This document shows positions 5,105 through 12,268 of a stretch of 20,522 nt of DNA, piece after piece; position 1 is the first letter of the stretch; the number at the start of each line of letters is the position of its first letter. Location: positions 1 to 20,522 of the IMG/VR virus record IMGVR_UViG_3300027872_000031, one strand, 5' to 3'. A model generated the notes under the pieces. That model worked only from the letters and a program-made list of their open reading frames with translations. It was not told the origin of the DNA and did not search any database. The DNA is from a virus. Both the position numbers and the translations under genes were made by a program.

Positions 5105-5301
5105 GCGAAAATCCATACTTCAAGAATTATAAACCGGAAACCGTTAGTGACCATAAATATAGAATACAGGATAGTTTCTGGTATAAGCTACGTAGGATGG
5201 TAAGGCGTGAAATAATGCCATTGATGAATGAAAATGGTTCACCAGGTTCAGGGTATTACTTATCGAGAGAAATCTACCACCTGATAAAGAAAGACAAATG
5301 A
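5101..5301 (+). CDS. Tandem paralogue family, member 3, 66 aa
   Basis: Begins MSENPYFKNYKPETVSDHKY at ATG 5101, which overlaps the previous stop (ATGA). The family core is YRIQDSFWYKLRRMVRREIM, followed by a short loop of Gly/Ser/Pro and the terminal SREIYHLIKKDK. This member has the shortest loop of the four. Its stop overlaps the next start by ATGA. Function unknown. Confidence 0.65.
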   Translation: MSENPYFKNYKPETVSDHKYRIQDSFWYKLRRMVRREIMPLMNENGSPGSGYYLSREIYHLIKKDK

Positions 5302-5546
5302 AAAATACTAAAGATTGGGCTGCATTTTGGAATAAAGAAACAAATGAAGAACATAGTTTCAGAATGCAAGATAAACTCTGGGCAAAGGTAATACGATTAG
5401 TATTTGAACAGATGAAAGAAGATATGAAAATAATAGAAGGGCGCAGATGGCACCGCGATAACACTGGCAATGTTCTCCGAGGACCAAGCCCGTCATACCT
5501 ACTGGCGAAAGAAATATACGATTTAATAAGAGAGGACAGGGAATGA
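5298..5546 (+). CDS. Tandem paralogue family, member 4, 82 aa
   Basis: Starts at ATG 5298, overlapping the previous stop. The family core is FRMQDKLWAKVIRLVFEQMK, then a longer, Arg/Gly/Trp-rich loop, then YLLAKEIYDLIREDRE. It is closest to member 3 (RMQDKLWAK / RIQDSFWYK; AKEIYDLI / SREIYHLI). The N terminus is Trp-rich (DWAAFWNKET). Its stop overlaps the next small membrane gene by ATGA, so all four members and the membrane gene are probably co-translated. Confidence 0.65.
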   Translation: MKNTKDWAAFWNKETNEEHSFRMQDKLWAKVIRLVFEQMKEDMKIIEGRRWHRDNTGNVLRGPSPSYLLAKEIYDLIREDRE

Positions 5547-5686
5547 ATTACGCATTGGTCATATTTAATATATTCGTAAGTTTAATAAGAATGTATGAAG
5601 CCAACTACACTTTTGCAATACTACATCTAGGTATAGTGCTTGTAATCCTTTTGTTGGATGATTTTACCCGGAAGGTAATGAAATGA
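5543..5686 (+). CDS. Small membrane protein, 47 aa
   Basis: I translated this from ATG 5543 to TGA 5684-5686. The product has two hydrophobic stretches: residues about 3-15 (YALVIFNIFVSLI) and 24-38 (FAILHLGIVLVILLL), then a charged end DDFTRKVMK. It could be a one- or two-pass inner-membrane protein. It overlaps the last member of the four-gene family by ATGA. A role with those neighbours is possible but not shown. AGGGA lies right before the ATG. Confidence 0.55.
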   Translation: MNYALVIFNIFVSLIRMYEANYTFAILHLGIVLVILLLDDFTRKVMK

Positions 5687-5730
5687 AGAAAGAGATTACG
5701 CAAGGAAAAAGGTATGCGTCCAAGATTTAA
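5683..5730 (+). CDS. Possible tiny leader peptide, 15 aa
   Basis: ATG at 5683 overlaps the stop of the membrane gene (ATGA) and runs 15 codons to a TAA that lies inside the next gene. It begins MKKEITQGKR. It may simply be a re-initiation stop-over; coding status is uncertain. Confidence 0.2.
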   Translation: MKKEITQGKRYASKI

Positions 5731-5938
5731 AGACAAATGTCCGCACGGATTAAATGATTTCTTAACCACCATTAACAACAAAGATGTATATTGTATGTGG
5801 AGCAGGGATGAACTTTTTGCCTTTTGTGTGAGATATGGAAATAGCCAAAATGAATGTCATGAAATTAGAACGGATAGCGGGTTTTACTCACGCCTGATAA
5901 GAGGAATATATACGAATGAACAAAAAACTTTATCCTGA
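5714..5938 (+). CDS. Small Cys/His protein, 74 aa, paralogue of the gene at 5916
   Basis: The product contains KDKCPHGLNDFLTTINNKDV (residues about 6-25), then VYC...FAFCVRYG. The neighbour has DECNHG...T..YGKDIYN...VICIRYG, so these are tandem paralogues sharing C-x-HG, KD(V/I)Y and C(V/I)RYG. The Cys and His residues could bind a metal (inference). AAGGAAAAAGGT precedes ATG 5714. It overlaps the next gene by 23 nt. Function unknown. Confidence 0.6.
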   Translation: MRPRFKDKCPHGLNDFLTTINNKDVYCMWSRDELFAFCVRYGNSQNECHEIRTDSGFYSRLIRGIYTNEQKTLS

Positions 5939-6167
5939 TGAGTGTAATCATGGCACAAGTGCATATATGAACACAATGTATGGCAAGGACATATATAATC
6001 TACCGTCTCTTAAGGTTATATGTATAAGATATGGAAAAGAACATAATAAATATTATACAGCAGATATTTCTGCGGTATCAGATATTTTAACACATAAACA
6101 ATATGATTGTGCTCAACTAAAAATACTCGTAAGAATCATTCTTCAACAAGGAGAGCAAGATGGCTAA
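5916..6167 (+). CDS. Small Cys/His protein, 83 aa, paralogue of the gene at 5714
   Basis: Starts at ATG 5916 with AGAGGA about 10 nt upstream. It shares ECNHG, GKDIY and ICIRYGKEHNKYY with its upstream neighbour and has a longer C-terminal part (LTHKQYDCAQLKILVRIILQ). A/T-rich, with ATA and AGA codons. It overlaps the following basic gene by 8 nt. No family recognised. Confidence 0.6.
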   Translation: MNKKLYPDECNHGTSAYMNTMYGKDIYNLPSLKVICIRYGKEHNKYYTADISAVSDILTHKQYDCAQLKILVRIILQQGEQDG

Positions 6168-6375
6168 AAAACAAATTCGCAGTGGCGGTGGTCGGAAAAA
6201 AGGTCGGAACCTCAAAGGGTGCTTGACCTACAAAAACCGCCAGCAGAGAGAGAGAAACAAGGCGATCAAGATTGCCCGGCACTTGCGCCGTCACCCGGAG
6301 GACACTACGGCATTAAAGGCAATCGATCTTCTCCCCTTGACCTTTGCCAAGGCGGCTAAGAAAGCATACTCCTAA
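6160..6375 (+). CDS. Small highly basic protein, 71 aa
   Basis: ATG 6160 has a strong Shine-Dalgarno (AAGGAGAGCAAG). The N terminus is rich in Lys, Arg and Gly (MAKKQIRSGGGRKKGRNLKG), followed by RQQRERNKAIKIARHLRRHP and a more neutral end TFAKAAKKAYS. The charge suggests nucleic-acid binding, like other small basic phage proteins (inference). It is more G/C-rich than the genes on each side, as is the 88-aa basic protein at 733-999; a real relation between the two is not clear. Confidence 0.65.
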   Translation: MAKKQIRSGGGRKKGRNLKGCLTYKNRQQRERNKAIKIARHLRRHPEDTTALKAIDLLPLTFAKAAKKAYS

Positions 6376-6382
6376 TGGCAAA

Positions 6383-6410
6383 ATGTGGTGGGCCACCAAT
6401 GAGTTCGGCA
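6383..6410 (+). repeat. 28-bp exact repeat, copy 2
   Basis: Identical to 3353-3380. Here it lies between the basic gene and the start I chose at 6441. If the frame were instead opened at ATG 6375, it would be read in a different frame (CGGPPMSSA) from the first copy (WWATNEFG). It could be a remnant of recombination or a functional site. Confidence 0.85.
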
Positions 6411-6440
6411 TACCCTTGGCCTATTGGAAAAGGTATAGAA

Positions 6441-6581
6441 ATGAAACATTGGACCCCAGAGGATCACATATTATATATAAGACTTCTAAAACTGTTTGAA
6501 GTAACAAACGTAGTCACATCTTGGAAATGGGCCAGACATATCGTGAATGTAAATAAAACAGCAAGGAGAACATATGATTAA
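6441..6581 (+). CDS. Small hypothetical protein, 46 aa, paralogue of the gene at 6574
   Basis: Start at ATG 6441, with AAAGG about 7 nt upstream. ATG 6375 is in frame but lacks a ribosome site and would include the 28-bp repeat. The product begins MKHWTPEDHILYIRLLKLFE, continues through WKWARHIVNVNK and ends ARRTYD. The next gene has KKWNSADVKLYLALCKIL...WKWARHIVNVNK, so the two are tandem paralogues. The shared W-rich segment is identical at DNA level over 38 bp. The texture (W-[TN]-x2-D start, then helix) faintly recalls small Myb-like helices, but this is not a claim. Confidence 0.5.
   Translation: MKHWTPEDHILYIRLLKLFEVTNVVTSWKWARHIVNVNKTARRTYD
6520..6557 (+). repeat. 38-bp exact repeat, copy 1
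   Basis: The block from CTTGGAAATGGGCCAGACAT to TAAATAAA is identical at 6701-6738. It encodes WKWARHIVNVNK in both paralogues, while the rest of the two genes is strongly diverged. Confidence 0.9.
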
Positions 6582-6771
6582 TTTAATGACATCTCTAGGT
6601 TCGCTTGGAATGACACAGAAAAAGAAATGGAATAGTGCCGATGTGAAACTGTATCTAGCCCTCTGTAAAATACTTCTAACAAAAACAGATGTACGTTTGG
6701 CTTGGAAATGGGCCAGACATATCGTGAATGTAAATAAATACAACAAGGAGCATAAACATGAAGCCAAGTGA
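6574..6771 (+). CDS. Small hypothetical protein, 65 aa, paralogue of the gene at 6441
   Basis: ATG 6574 has an excellent Shine-Dalgarno (AAGGAGAACAT). After an N-terminal extension (MINLMTSLGSLGMTQKKK), the product matches its upstream neighbour: KKWNSADVKLYLALCKILL, then WKWARHIVNVNK, then a charged tail KEHKHEAK. It overlaps the MoxR gene by 14 nt, so it is probably co-transcribed with it. Function unknown. Confidence 0.6.
   Translation: MINLMTSLGSLGMTQKKKWNSADVKLYLALCKILLTKTDVRLAWKWARHIVNVNKYNKEHKHEAK
6701..6738 (+). repeat. 38-bp exact repeat, copy 2
   Basis: Second copy of the 38-bp block at 6520-6557, in the same reading frame of the downstream paralogue. The block also ends near the Shine-Dalgarno of the following gene, so part of its function could be at RNA level. 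Confidence 0.9.
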
Positions 6772-7819
6772 AGTTACCAAGTTGATCGAAGAAGTTATCA
6801 AGCACAACATACAAATGTATGCGGCGGGAAAACATCACCGTGACTACATCGTTCCCATGATTTGGGGACCACCGGGGGTTGGCAAAACAACCATGCCTCG
6901 TAACATCGCAGCCGATCTTGAAATCCCCTGCCGCACAACCATCGTTGCTCAATATGATGCGGGAGAATTTGCCGGGTATCTCATGCCAGATGAAGAGAAC
7001 AAAGTCATGGTTCGTTACAAGCCTGACTTCCTTCCCGATGGCAAGCCCGACAAGCATGGCAAGTTGCACGAACCGATCAGCCTATGGCTTCTCGATGAAC
7101 TGCCACAGGCCGCTGTAGCCCTTATGAACCTCTGCTCGCAGATCACCAACGAGTATCGTCTTGGAGAGCACAGGCTATCACCGGGATGCACCATTATCTG
7201 TACTGGCAATGATGTGAAGCATCGTGCCGGAACCAATCAGATGCCGACCCATCTTAGGGACAGGCTGATGCATATCGAAGTCGATGTTGACTACGAAGAA
7301 TGGATCAAATGGGCGAATATAAACAAAGTCGATCCCACAATCACAGCCTACATTCGGCGTAACCCGGCATTCTTGTCAGAGTTCAACCCCGATCTGAGGT
7401 CATGTCCTTCTCCCCGATCTTGGGCGAAGGTCGGTGCCATACTGAGTATGAACTTGGACAAGCATCTTCGTGTCATGGCAGTAAGTGGTTTTATCGGTGA
7501 AAACCATGCATCGCAGTTCGAAACGTACATGAGGGTCTATGATGAAATGCCTGACCCTGCCGATGTAATCGCCAACCCCATGAAGGCGCCAGTGTTTGGT
7601 ACCGGCAAAGAGGACATTCTTATTCTCCTGTTGGCACAGGTAGCCTCATTAGCTACCAAGAAAAACTTCGGAAATATCGTCAAGTACATCAATCGCCTGC
7701 CTCAACAGGAGTTCGCCATGTACTGCATCATGGATGCACAACAGCGGAACCCTGATGTTCTGGAAACCAACGCCTTCATGGAATGGGCGAAAACCAACGG
7801 CGCTGATCTACTGATGTGA
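6758..7819 (+). CDS. MoxR-type AAA+ ATPase
   Basis: A 353-aa AAA+ ATPase of the MoxR type. MoxR proteins act as chaperone-like ATPases that remodel or activate partners, often together with a VWA-domain protein. Visible motifs: Walker A GPPGVGKT (residues 37-44), Walker B LWLLDELPQ with Asp113/Glu114, sensor-1 TGN (149-151), and an arginine-rich THLRDRLMHIEVD (164-176) typical of the MoxR arginine-finger region. AAGGAG lies 8 nt before the ATG. It opens a gene set with a DUF3150-like protein and a metallopeptidase/VWA protein downstream, and probably works with them. Codons are G/C-rich relative to the small genes before it. Confidence 0.85.
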   Translation: MKPSEVTKLIEEVIKHNIQMYAAGKHHRDYIVPMIWGPPGVGKTTMPRNIAADLEIPCRTTIVAQYDAGEFAGYLMPDEENKVMVRYKPDFLPDGKPDKHGKLHEPISLWLLDELPQAAVALMNLCSQITNEYRLGEHRLSPGCTIICTGNDVKHRAGTNQMPTHLRDRLMHIEVDVDYEEWIKWANINKVDPTITAYIRRNPAFLSEFNPDLRSCPSPRSWAKVGAILSMNLDKHLRVMAVSGFIGENHASQFETYMRVYDEMPDPADVIANPMKAPVFGTGKEDILILLLAQVASLATKKNFGNIVKYINRLPQQEFAMYCIMDAQQRNPDVLETNAFMEWAKTNGADLLM

Positions 7820-7823
7820 TTGC

Positions 7824-7839
7824 ACTCGCTAAAGCGAGT
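7824..7839 (+). repeat. Pre-start hairpin
   Basis: ACTCGC-TAAA-GCGAGT lies between the MoxR stop and the gene at 7860. Six perfect base pairs (seven with a 2-nt loop) and no T-run. It has the same size and position relative to the next start as the other pre-start hairpins here. Confidence 0.5.
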
Positions 7840-7859
7840 TTCTGAAAAGAGACCCCCCA

Positions 7860-8090
7860 ATGAGAAGCAGAGCAATAAGACGACACCATAAAATAAGAAT
7901 GCGGCTCAAAGCCAAACGACTGCTTACTCATTGGGGCTATCCTCCTGAACATATTGTTATGTGTATTCGGGGTGATACTTTCTCAGCCAGAACCATCCAA
8001 TACGGCAGTTGCTCATGCTGGCTGTGTCAAAACCAGCGTAAATCAGAAGGACCAACTAGGAAAGAAATGGAGCAAGACGACTATGAGTGA
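7860..8090 (+). CDS. Small Cys-rich basic protein of the CSCWMC type, 76 aa
   Basis: The product has a basic N terminus (MRSRAIRRHHKIRMRLKAKR) and the segment YGSCSCWLCQNQRKSEGPTR near residues 48-67. Small bacterial and phage proteins with the pattern CSC-x-MCGNPR...T.QE are common in databases; from memory this is a divergent member. Its function is unknown; the three Cys residues suggest metal binding. It lies between MoxR and the DUF3150-like gene and overlaps the latter by 8 nt (TATGAGTGA). Confidence 0.65.
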   Translation: MRSRAIRRHHKIRMRLKAKRLLTHWGYPPEHIVMCIRGDTFSARTIQYGSCSCWLCQNQRKSEGPTRKEMEQDDYE

Positions 8091-8949
8091 TATCAGAAAA
8101 AAGGCAATGATCGTTAAATTACGCATGTCTCGGTGGGGAGCAACCAAGACAGATGTTATCTTGGGACAGCGTGTCGCCAAGTCACAAGATGCGAAAATCG
8201 GCACCGTCAAAACCATCAAGCTACTCATGCCAGAATTCAACTCGGCGTTTCACCGGCTTAACAACATATGTCGGTTTGCCCGCAAAGAACACAACATAAT
8301 GACGTTCCCCGGTCTGTCAAAGGGTGAAAGTATTCTCAGCGGCAAGATGTTTATTCGCTACACAACTGTCCTCACTGGATTGCAGAGTGAATTCTATTCA
8401 GCAGTCAATACGTTCCGTGATACATATCCTGAAATCAAAAGGATGGCACCGGAACGGATGGGAAAGATGTATAAAGAGACTGACTTCCCGGCTGTCAACG
8501 AAATCGCCAACTACTACACATTTGACATTGATCGCATTCCCATGCCAACAACTGATGATTGGCGTATGGACGATGTGAGTGAAGAAAAACTAGAAGAAAT
8601 GAAAGTCGATGTTGAAGAGCAACTGAGAATTGTTTACAACAATTGTCACATGGAAGTTTATAGCCGTATGGCAGAAATCCTTGGTCGCCTGTCCGATCAG
8701 GCAAAATCATATAAGGGCGGCCATGCTCCCGGTGGTGGATTACGTCAAGCCCTCTTTGACGATCTTGCGGAGATTTCAAACGTACTTCCTCTCCTGAACA
8801 TGGAAGACGATCCTGTGATAAACATGATCGCCTCAAGGATCAAGACTGATATCCTTCCAGTAGAGCCAGAGGACATACGCAAGAATAGTGATTTGAGGGA
8901 CCAGATTGCCAAACTCACAGATGATCTATTGGAGAAGGTGAAAAAATGA
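8083..8949 (+). CDS. DUF3150-like protein, 288 aa
   Basis: Starts at ATG 8083 (MSDIRKKAMIVKLRMSRWGA), with GGAG about 10 nt upstream; the frame is open further upstream but only through the previous gene. It is largely helical and charged, with FPGLSKGESILSG and a Gly-rich GGHAPGGGLRQALFDDL in the C-terminal third. By position between a MoxR ATPase and a VWA protein, and by its W-G-x-T-K-x-D start, it looks like the DUF3150 family found in such phage and mobile-element sets. The family call is from memory. It is probably a partner or substrate of the ATPase. Confidence 0.6.
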   Translation: MSDIRKKAMIVKLRMSRWGATKTDVILGQRVAKSQDAKIGTVKTIKLLMPEFNSAFHRLNNICRFARKEHNIMTFPGLSKGESILSGKMFIRYTTVLTGLQSEFYSAVNTFRDTYPEIKRMAPERMGKMYKETDFPAVNEIANYYTFDIDRIPMPTTDDWRMDDVSEEKLEEMKVDVEEQLRIVYNNCHMEVYSRMAEILGRLSDQAKSYKGGHAPGGGLRQALFDDLAEISNVLPLLNMEDDPVINMIASRIKTDILPVEPEDIRKNSDLRDQIAKLTDDLLEKVKK

Positions 8950-9227
8950 TAGAATACCCTTGGATAGAACATCAATTTGAATACATGAGTATGACGGGTG
9001 TTGTGAATGTTCTTGAAAGATGCCTAAGAAAAGAAAAAATAGTTAACGCATATTTTGCAAGAATTGAAAACATATATGCAATGAAAGACCTTAATAAATC
9101 TGGGATTATATTAATACATAAACATGGAAGACGTGACATAGATCATACTGTCACTTATTCCAAAACAGATAAGACATTACTATATGTTGGTATATTAACA
9201 GCACTAACAAAGATGGAGAAATTATGA
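8946..9227 (+). CDS. Small hypothetical protein, 93 aa, paralogue of the gene at 9224
   Basis: Overlaps the DUF3150-like stop by ATGA. The product begins MIEYPWIEHQFEYMSMTGVV. Its layout (acidic N terminus with P.IE, a central beta-rich stretch, and a hydrophobic C-terminal helix LLYVGILTALTKM) parallels the next gene's product. The resemblance is modest, so paralogy is likely but not certain. A/T-rich and AGA/ATA-rich, unlike the large genes on both sides, so the pair looks inserted into the MoxR/VWA set. Confidence 0.6.
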   Translation: MIEYPWIEHQFEYMSMTGVVNVLERCLRKEKIVNAYFARIENIYAMKDLNKSGIILIHKHGRRDIDHTVTYSKTDKTLLYVGILTALTKMEKL

Positions 9228-9511
9228 CAGACTTCCCACCCATTGAAATAAACATTGACACCTACTGCCCTGTCAAAAGATTAATAGGTATCATCAATAG
9301 CGACCGTGATAATATCGTTGGATTTGAATATTCAGAGAATACCAGTGCATTCAAATCATGGATAAAAAAAGGATATTTAAAGAGAACAAAAATATTAGAA
9401 TGGGACAATAGAATATCATTCGAAAGAACAGAAACGACATACATTCTCACAAGAAGTCTCAACATCCTTCTTCAATACACCAGAATAACAGGAGAGTTCC
9501 ACTATGACTGA
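9224..9511 (+). CDS. Small hypothetical protein, 95 aa, paralogue of the gene at 8946
   Basis: ATG 9224 overlaps the previous stop by ATGA; its own end overlaps the VWA gene by 8 nt. The product starts MTDFPPIEINIDTYCPVKRL and has KKGYLKRTKILEWDNRISF and TYILTRSLNILLQYTRI. It aligns with its neighbour over P.IE, a central Lys-rich strand region and the terminal hydrophobic helix. No known family recognised. Because it lies between MoxR partners and is translationally coupled, a link to that set is possible. Confidence 0.6.
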   Translation: MTDFPPIEINIDTYCPVKRLIGIINSDRDNIVGFEYSENTSAFKSWIKKGYLKRTKILEWDNRISFERTETTYILTRSLNILLQYTRITGEFHYD

Positions 9512-10697
9512 AATCGATATCGTTGCAAAGGCAAAGGCCACACTGCTGACCCAACGCAAGCCATTCTATACTGTTTGTGCAATGCGGCTCAAGTTTGTAG
9601 CAATCACCAAGGACGATCCACGATCCAAGCAATTCCAGTTTCAGACAATGGCTACCGATGGTGCCAGAATTTATTATAACGTCGAGTGGACAGAAAAACT
9701 AACAAAAGAAGAAGTCATCGGTGTGATCTGTCACGAAATCCTGCATGTAGCCCTACTCCATCCATTGCGGCTATTCGGAAAGCATATGCTAGTCTGGAAC
9801 TTTGCCACAGACTACGCCATCAACCAGATGCTCACAGACGATAACTTCCAACTCCCAAAAGGTGGTCTGCAAGACGACAAATACCGTAGCTGGAATTCAG
9901 ATAAAATCTACAACGAACTCATGAAGGACGTAAAGAAAATAACAAGTAGCAAGGGTGGCAAGGGTAAAGATGGCAAGGAAGGGCCGGAATGGGGGCAGAT
10001 CGTTGCTCCAATGGATGAAAACGGCAAGCCATTATCGCAAGCTGACATTCGCGGCCTTGAAATTGAAACGAAAATCTTGGTTCAGTCGGCAGCGGAGGCG
10101 GCAAAGGGAATTGGCAATCTTCCCGGTGCAATTCAGGAACTTGTCGATAAGTACACAAACCCGGTGGTCAACTGGCAGGATTATCTGCCCAAATGGTTAC
10201 TCGGTTCCCAGCCTGACGATTATACGTGGAGAAAGCCCAACCGCAAATACATGGTTCCCGGTAAGCCAAAGATTTTCATGCCGTCAGTCGATCACCGTGG
10301 CAGCGGTAATGGTGTCTTCTATATCGACACTTCTGGCTCTGTATCGACAAAGGAACTGCAACGGTATCTCTCCGAGATTGTCGGAATTATCGAGGAATGC
10401 GACCCCGAAACCCTTCTTGTCGTGCCGTGTGATACGGAGGTCAAAGGTCCGTTCAAGTGGGTTCCCGGTGATACCTTGACTGAGATAAAGGTTGAAGGAC
10501 GGGGAGGAACCCGTGTCACTCCAGCCTTTGAATGGGCGCATAAGCACCACGATGAAGTCATTGACTGGGCAATATATTTTACTGATTTGGAAGTCAGTGA
10601 TTTCCCCGAAGAACCCAATTACCCAGTATTATGGCTTTCCACTGGTCAAGAAAATGCACCGTGGGGTAACGTAATCAAATGCAGGCGAGAACAATGA
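9504..10697 (+). CDS. Metallopeptidase-like plus VWA-like domain protein (DUF2201/COG3864 type)
   Basis: A 397-aa protein with two parts. The N-terminal half carries VICHEILHVALLHP, a zincin-type HExxH with His77, Glu78 and His81, typical of the DUF2201 N-terminal domain. A Lys/Gly-rich linker (about 144-160) follows. The C-terminal half has VFYIDTSGSVSTKEL with DTSGS (275-279), the MIDAS motif of VWA-like domains, plus GGTRVTPAF and a later YFTDLEV. In known families this protein pairs with a MoxR-type ATPase. Whether it cleaves proteins or acts as a metal-dependent scaffold is not known. GGAG sits about 9 nt before the ATG, which overlaps the upstream gene by 8 nt. Confidence 0.85.
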   Translation: MTEIDIVAKAKATLLTQRKPFYTVCAMRLKFVAITKDDPRSKQFQFQTMATDGARIYYNVEWTEKLTKEEVIGVICHEILHVALLHPLRLFGKHMLVWNFATDYAINQMLTDDNFQLPKGGLQDDKYRSWNSDKIYNELMKDVKKITSSKGGKGKDGKEGPEWGQIVAPMDENGKPLSQADIRGLEIETKILVQSAAEAAKGIGNLPGAIQELVDKYTNPVVNWQDYLPKWLLGSQPDDYTWRKPNRKYMVPGKPKIFMPSVDHRGSGNGVFYIDTSGSVSTKELQRYLSEIVGIIEECDPETLLVVPCDTEVKGPFKWVPGDTLTEIKVEGRGGTRVTPAFEWAHKHHDEVIDWAIYFTDLEVSDFPEEPNYPVLWLSTGQENAPWGNVIKCRREQ

Positions 10698-11356
10698 TGA
10701 ATAGAAAGACCCTTGATAGAAGGGGAAAAATACAAGAATATAAAATAGTAAAAGAATATTGCAAACTAATGTGTAACTTGTGGTTAGAAAATAACAAACT
10801 AATTACAACAAGGGCCACGTCGATTTTTCCAGAACTACACTGGATGTTTAGGCATGTTCAGGAATATAGGGCTTCTCTCAAACTTGTGGAAAAAACAGGT
10901 TACTATGTAAAGTTTCAGCCACAGATAGAAGCAGAATTTAAACAACTATTGCCCGGACGTTACTGGAACCATAAAGTACAAATAGATGTTGGTCCTAAAA
11001 TATTCTTTCGCAATGACAAAAAAAGATATCCCGGCGAACATAGAAAAGCCAATATAACATTGGTTTTAAGACCGTCATATATAAAGAACGTCATTGAAGG
11101 TATTGGCAGGGGAAACATAGATAACAAATTCATTCTGAATGCAAACAGAATAAAAATAAACAATGACAACATAGAAATATTTGAAATACAATACGCTAAT
11201 ATTTATGATGATACTGAAATATCTCATGGCTACTTGTCAATGACAAATAACAAACAATTCTACAAAATGAAACCAACGTTTGGAGAAGCTGTGAAGGCAG
11301 GACAATCCTCAATAAAAAGCTACGTAAAGGAGACAATCAAAAACAGCACCGATTGA
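10694..11356 (+). CDS. Hypothetical protein, 220 aa
   Basis: Starts at ATG 10694 (MMNRKTLDRRGKIQEYKIVK), overlapping the VWA stop by ATGA, with AGGCGAGA upstream. It is basic and rich in Asn, Ile and Lys: a helical N-terminal half and a beta-like middle (KVQIDVGPKIFFRNDKKRYP, ANITLVLRPSYIKN). The codons are strongly A/T-biased compared with the VWA gene just before it. No family recognised. It is the last gene of the MoxR/VWA operon before a likely new promoter. Confidence 0.65.
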   Translation: MMNRKTLDRRGKIQEYKIVKEYCKLMCNLWLENNKLITTRATSIFPELHWMFRHVQEYRASLKLVEKTGYYVKFQPQIEAEFKQLLPGRYWNHKVQIDVGPKIFFRNDKKRYPGEHRKANITLVLRPSYIKNVIEGIGRGNIDNKFILNANRIKINNDNIEIFEIQYANIYDDTEISHGYLSMTNNKQFYKMKPTFGEAVKAGQSSIKSYVKETIKNSTD

Positions 11357-11381
11357 CATACCAATTTTTATCAGCTAAATC
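11353..11381 (+). promoter_or_regulatory. Likely sigma-70-type promoter before the ParB-fold genes
   Basis: A perfect -35 TTGACA (11353-11358) and, after exactly 17 nt, TAAATC (11376-11381) as a weak -10. The -35 box overlaps the stop codon of the previous gene. The next ATG is at 11408. Confidence 0.45.
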
Positions 11382-11407
11382 AGCCATATTGGCAACAGGA
11401 GAAAAAA

Positions 11408-12268
11408 ATGATGAAATCTTCCCCTATAACGATCACCCCAAACAAAGCAATGGAAATGCTTGGGTCACAGATCGTAAACAGAAACCTTTCTGAAGGACTT
11501 ATCTTGCGATACGCAAGGGATATGAAGAAAGGGAATTGGGACGAGAACGGACAGACCATCATCGTATCCGATAAGGGTGACTTGATAGATGGACAACACA
11601 GGCTCCATGCTTGTGTCAGATCCGACACGGCGTTCCGAACGATGGTAGTAAGAGGCGTTGATGAAAGCGCCAAGCTGACCATCGACAGTGGCAAGAAGAG
11701 AAGTTTTGCCCACCAACTGCAAATGGCAGGGCATACCTACACCAACCATATCTCGGCCACAACCCAAGCAGTGTATCACATCCTTGCGGGATCAACTGCT
11801 GCGAAACTCACCAACCATGAAATGCAGAAGGTTCTGGATAGATACCCAGATATCGTAACCAGCACTGCACTCTCTATGAGCCAGAAAGCCATAGTCCCAC
11901 AACCAAGTATTCTAGGGGCTGTTCACTTTTTGGCAGCACACTTCCTGTCAAAAAAGGATAGCTTTGAAGGGCAGGACATGGCCGGTGAATTCCATAGGGT
12001 ATTCTACACCGGAGTACCCTTCTATGAGCCAGATCGTAGCAGAGCAAGGCACAAAAAAGACCCTGCTCATGTCTGGAGAGAGCGTCTCATAAGGATCACA
12101 ATGAAACCTCACGTAGCAATACCAAGAAAGTCAGTCATTGATGGGACTGTTCATGCTTGGAACCTCTTTATTGAAGGAGAAAGAACCTCGAACTTCAAAA
12201 TACCGGAAGACCCCAAAATGAATGGGCTTCCAAGTCTGAAGAAGATCAGAATGGACTTCAGCGACTAA
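11408..12268 (+). CDS. ParB-like N-terminal domain protein, 286 aa
   Basis: Contains a ParB/Srx-fold signature: ITPNKAMEML, the helix LILRYARDMKKGNW, GQTIIVSDKGDLIDGQHRLH with DGQHR at residues 61-65, then a strand and VVRGVDESAKLTIDSGKKRS. In the ParB fold the DGxHR loop binds nucleotide. In phages such proteins are stand-alone regulators or nucleases of unclear role rather than true partition proteins. The C-terminal 180 residues look helical and are not recognised. AGGAGAAAAAA precedes a double ATG (11408/11411). No parA is adjacent. The following gene carries another ParB domain of a different subtype. Confidence 0.75.
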   Translation: MMKSSPITITPNKAMEMLGSQIVNRNLSEGLILRYARDMKKGNWDENGQTIIVSDKGDLIDGQHRLHACVRSDTAFRTMVVRGVDESAKLTIDSGKKRSFAHQLQMAGHTYTNHISATTQAVYHILAGSTAAKLTNHEMQKVLDRYPDIVTSTALSMSQKAIVPQPSILGAVHFLAAHFLSKKDSFEGQDMAGEFHRVFYTGVPFYEPDRSRARHKKDPAHVWRERLIRITMKPHVAIPRKSVIDGTVHAWNLFIEGERTSNFKIPEDPKMNGLPSLKKIRMDFSD

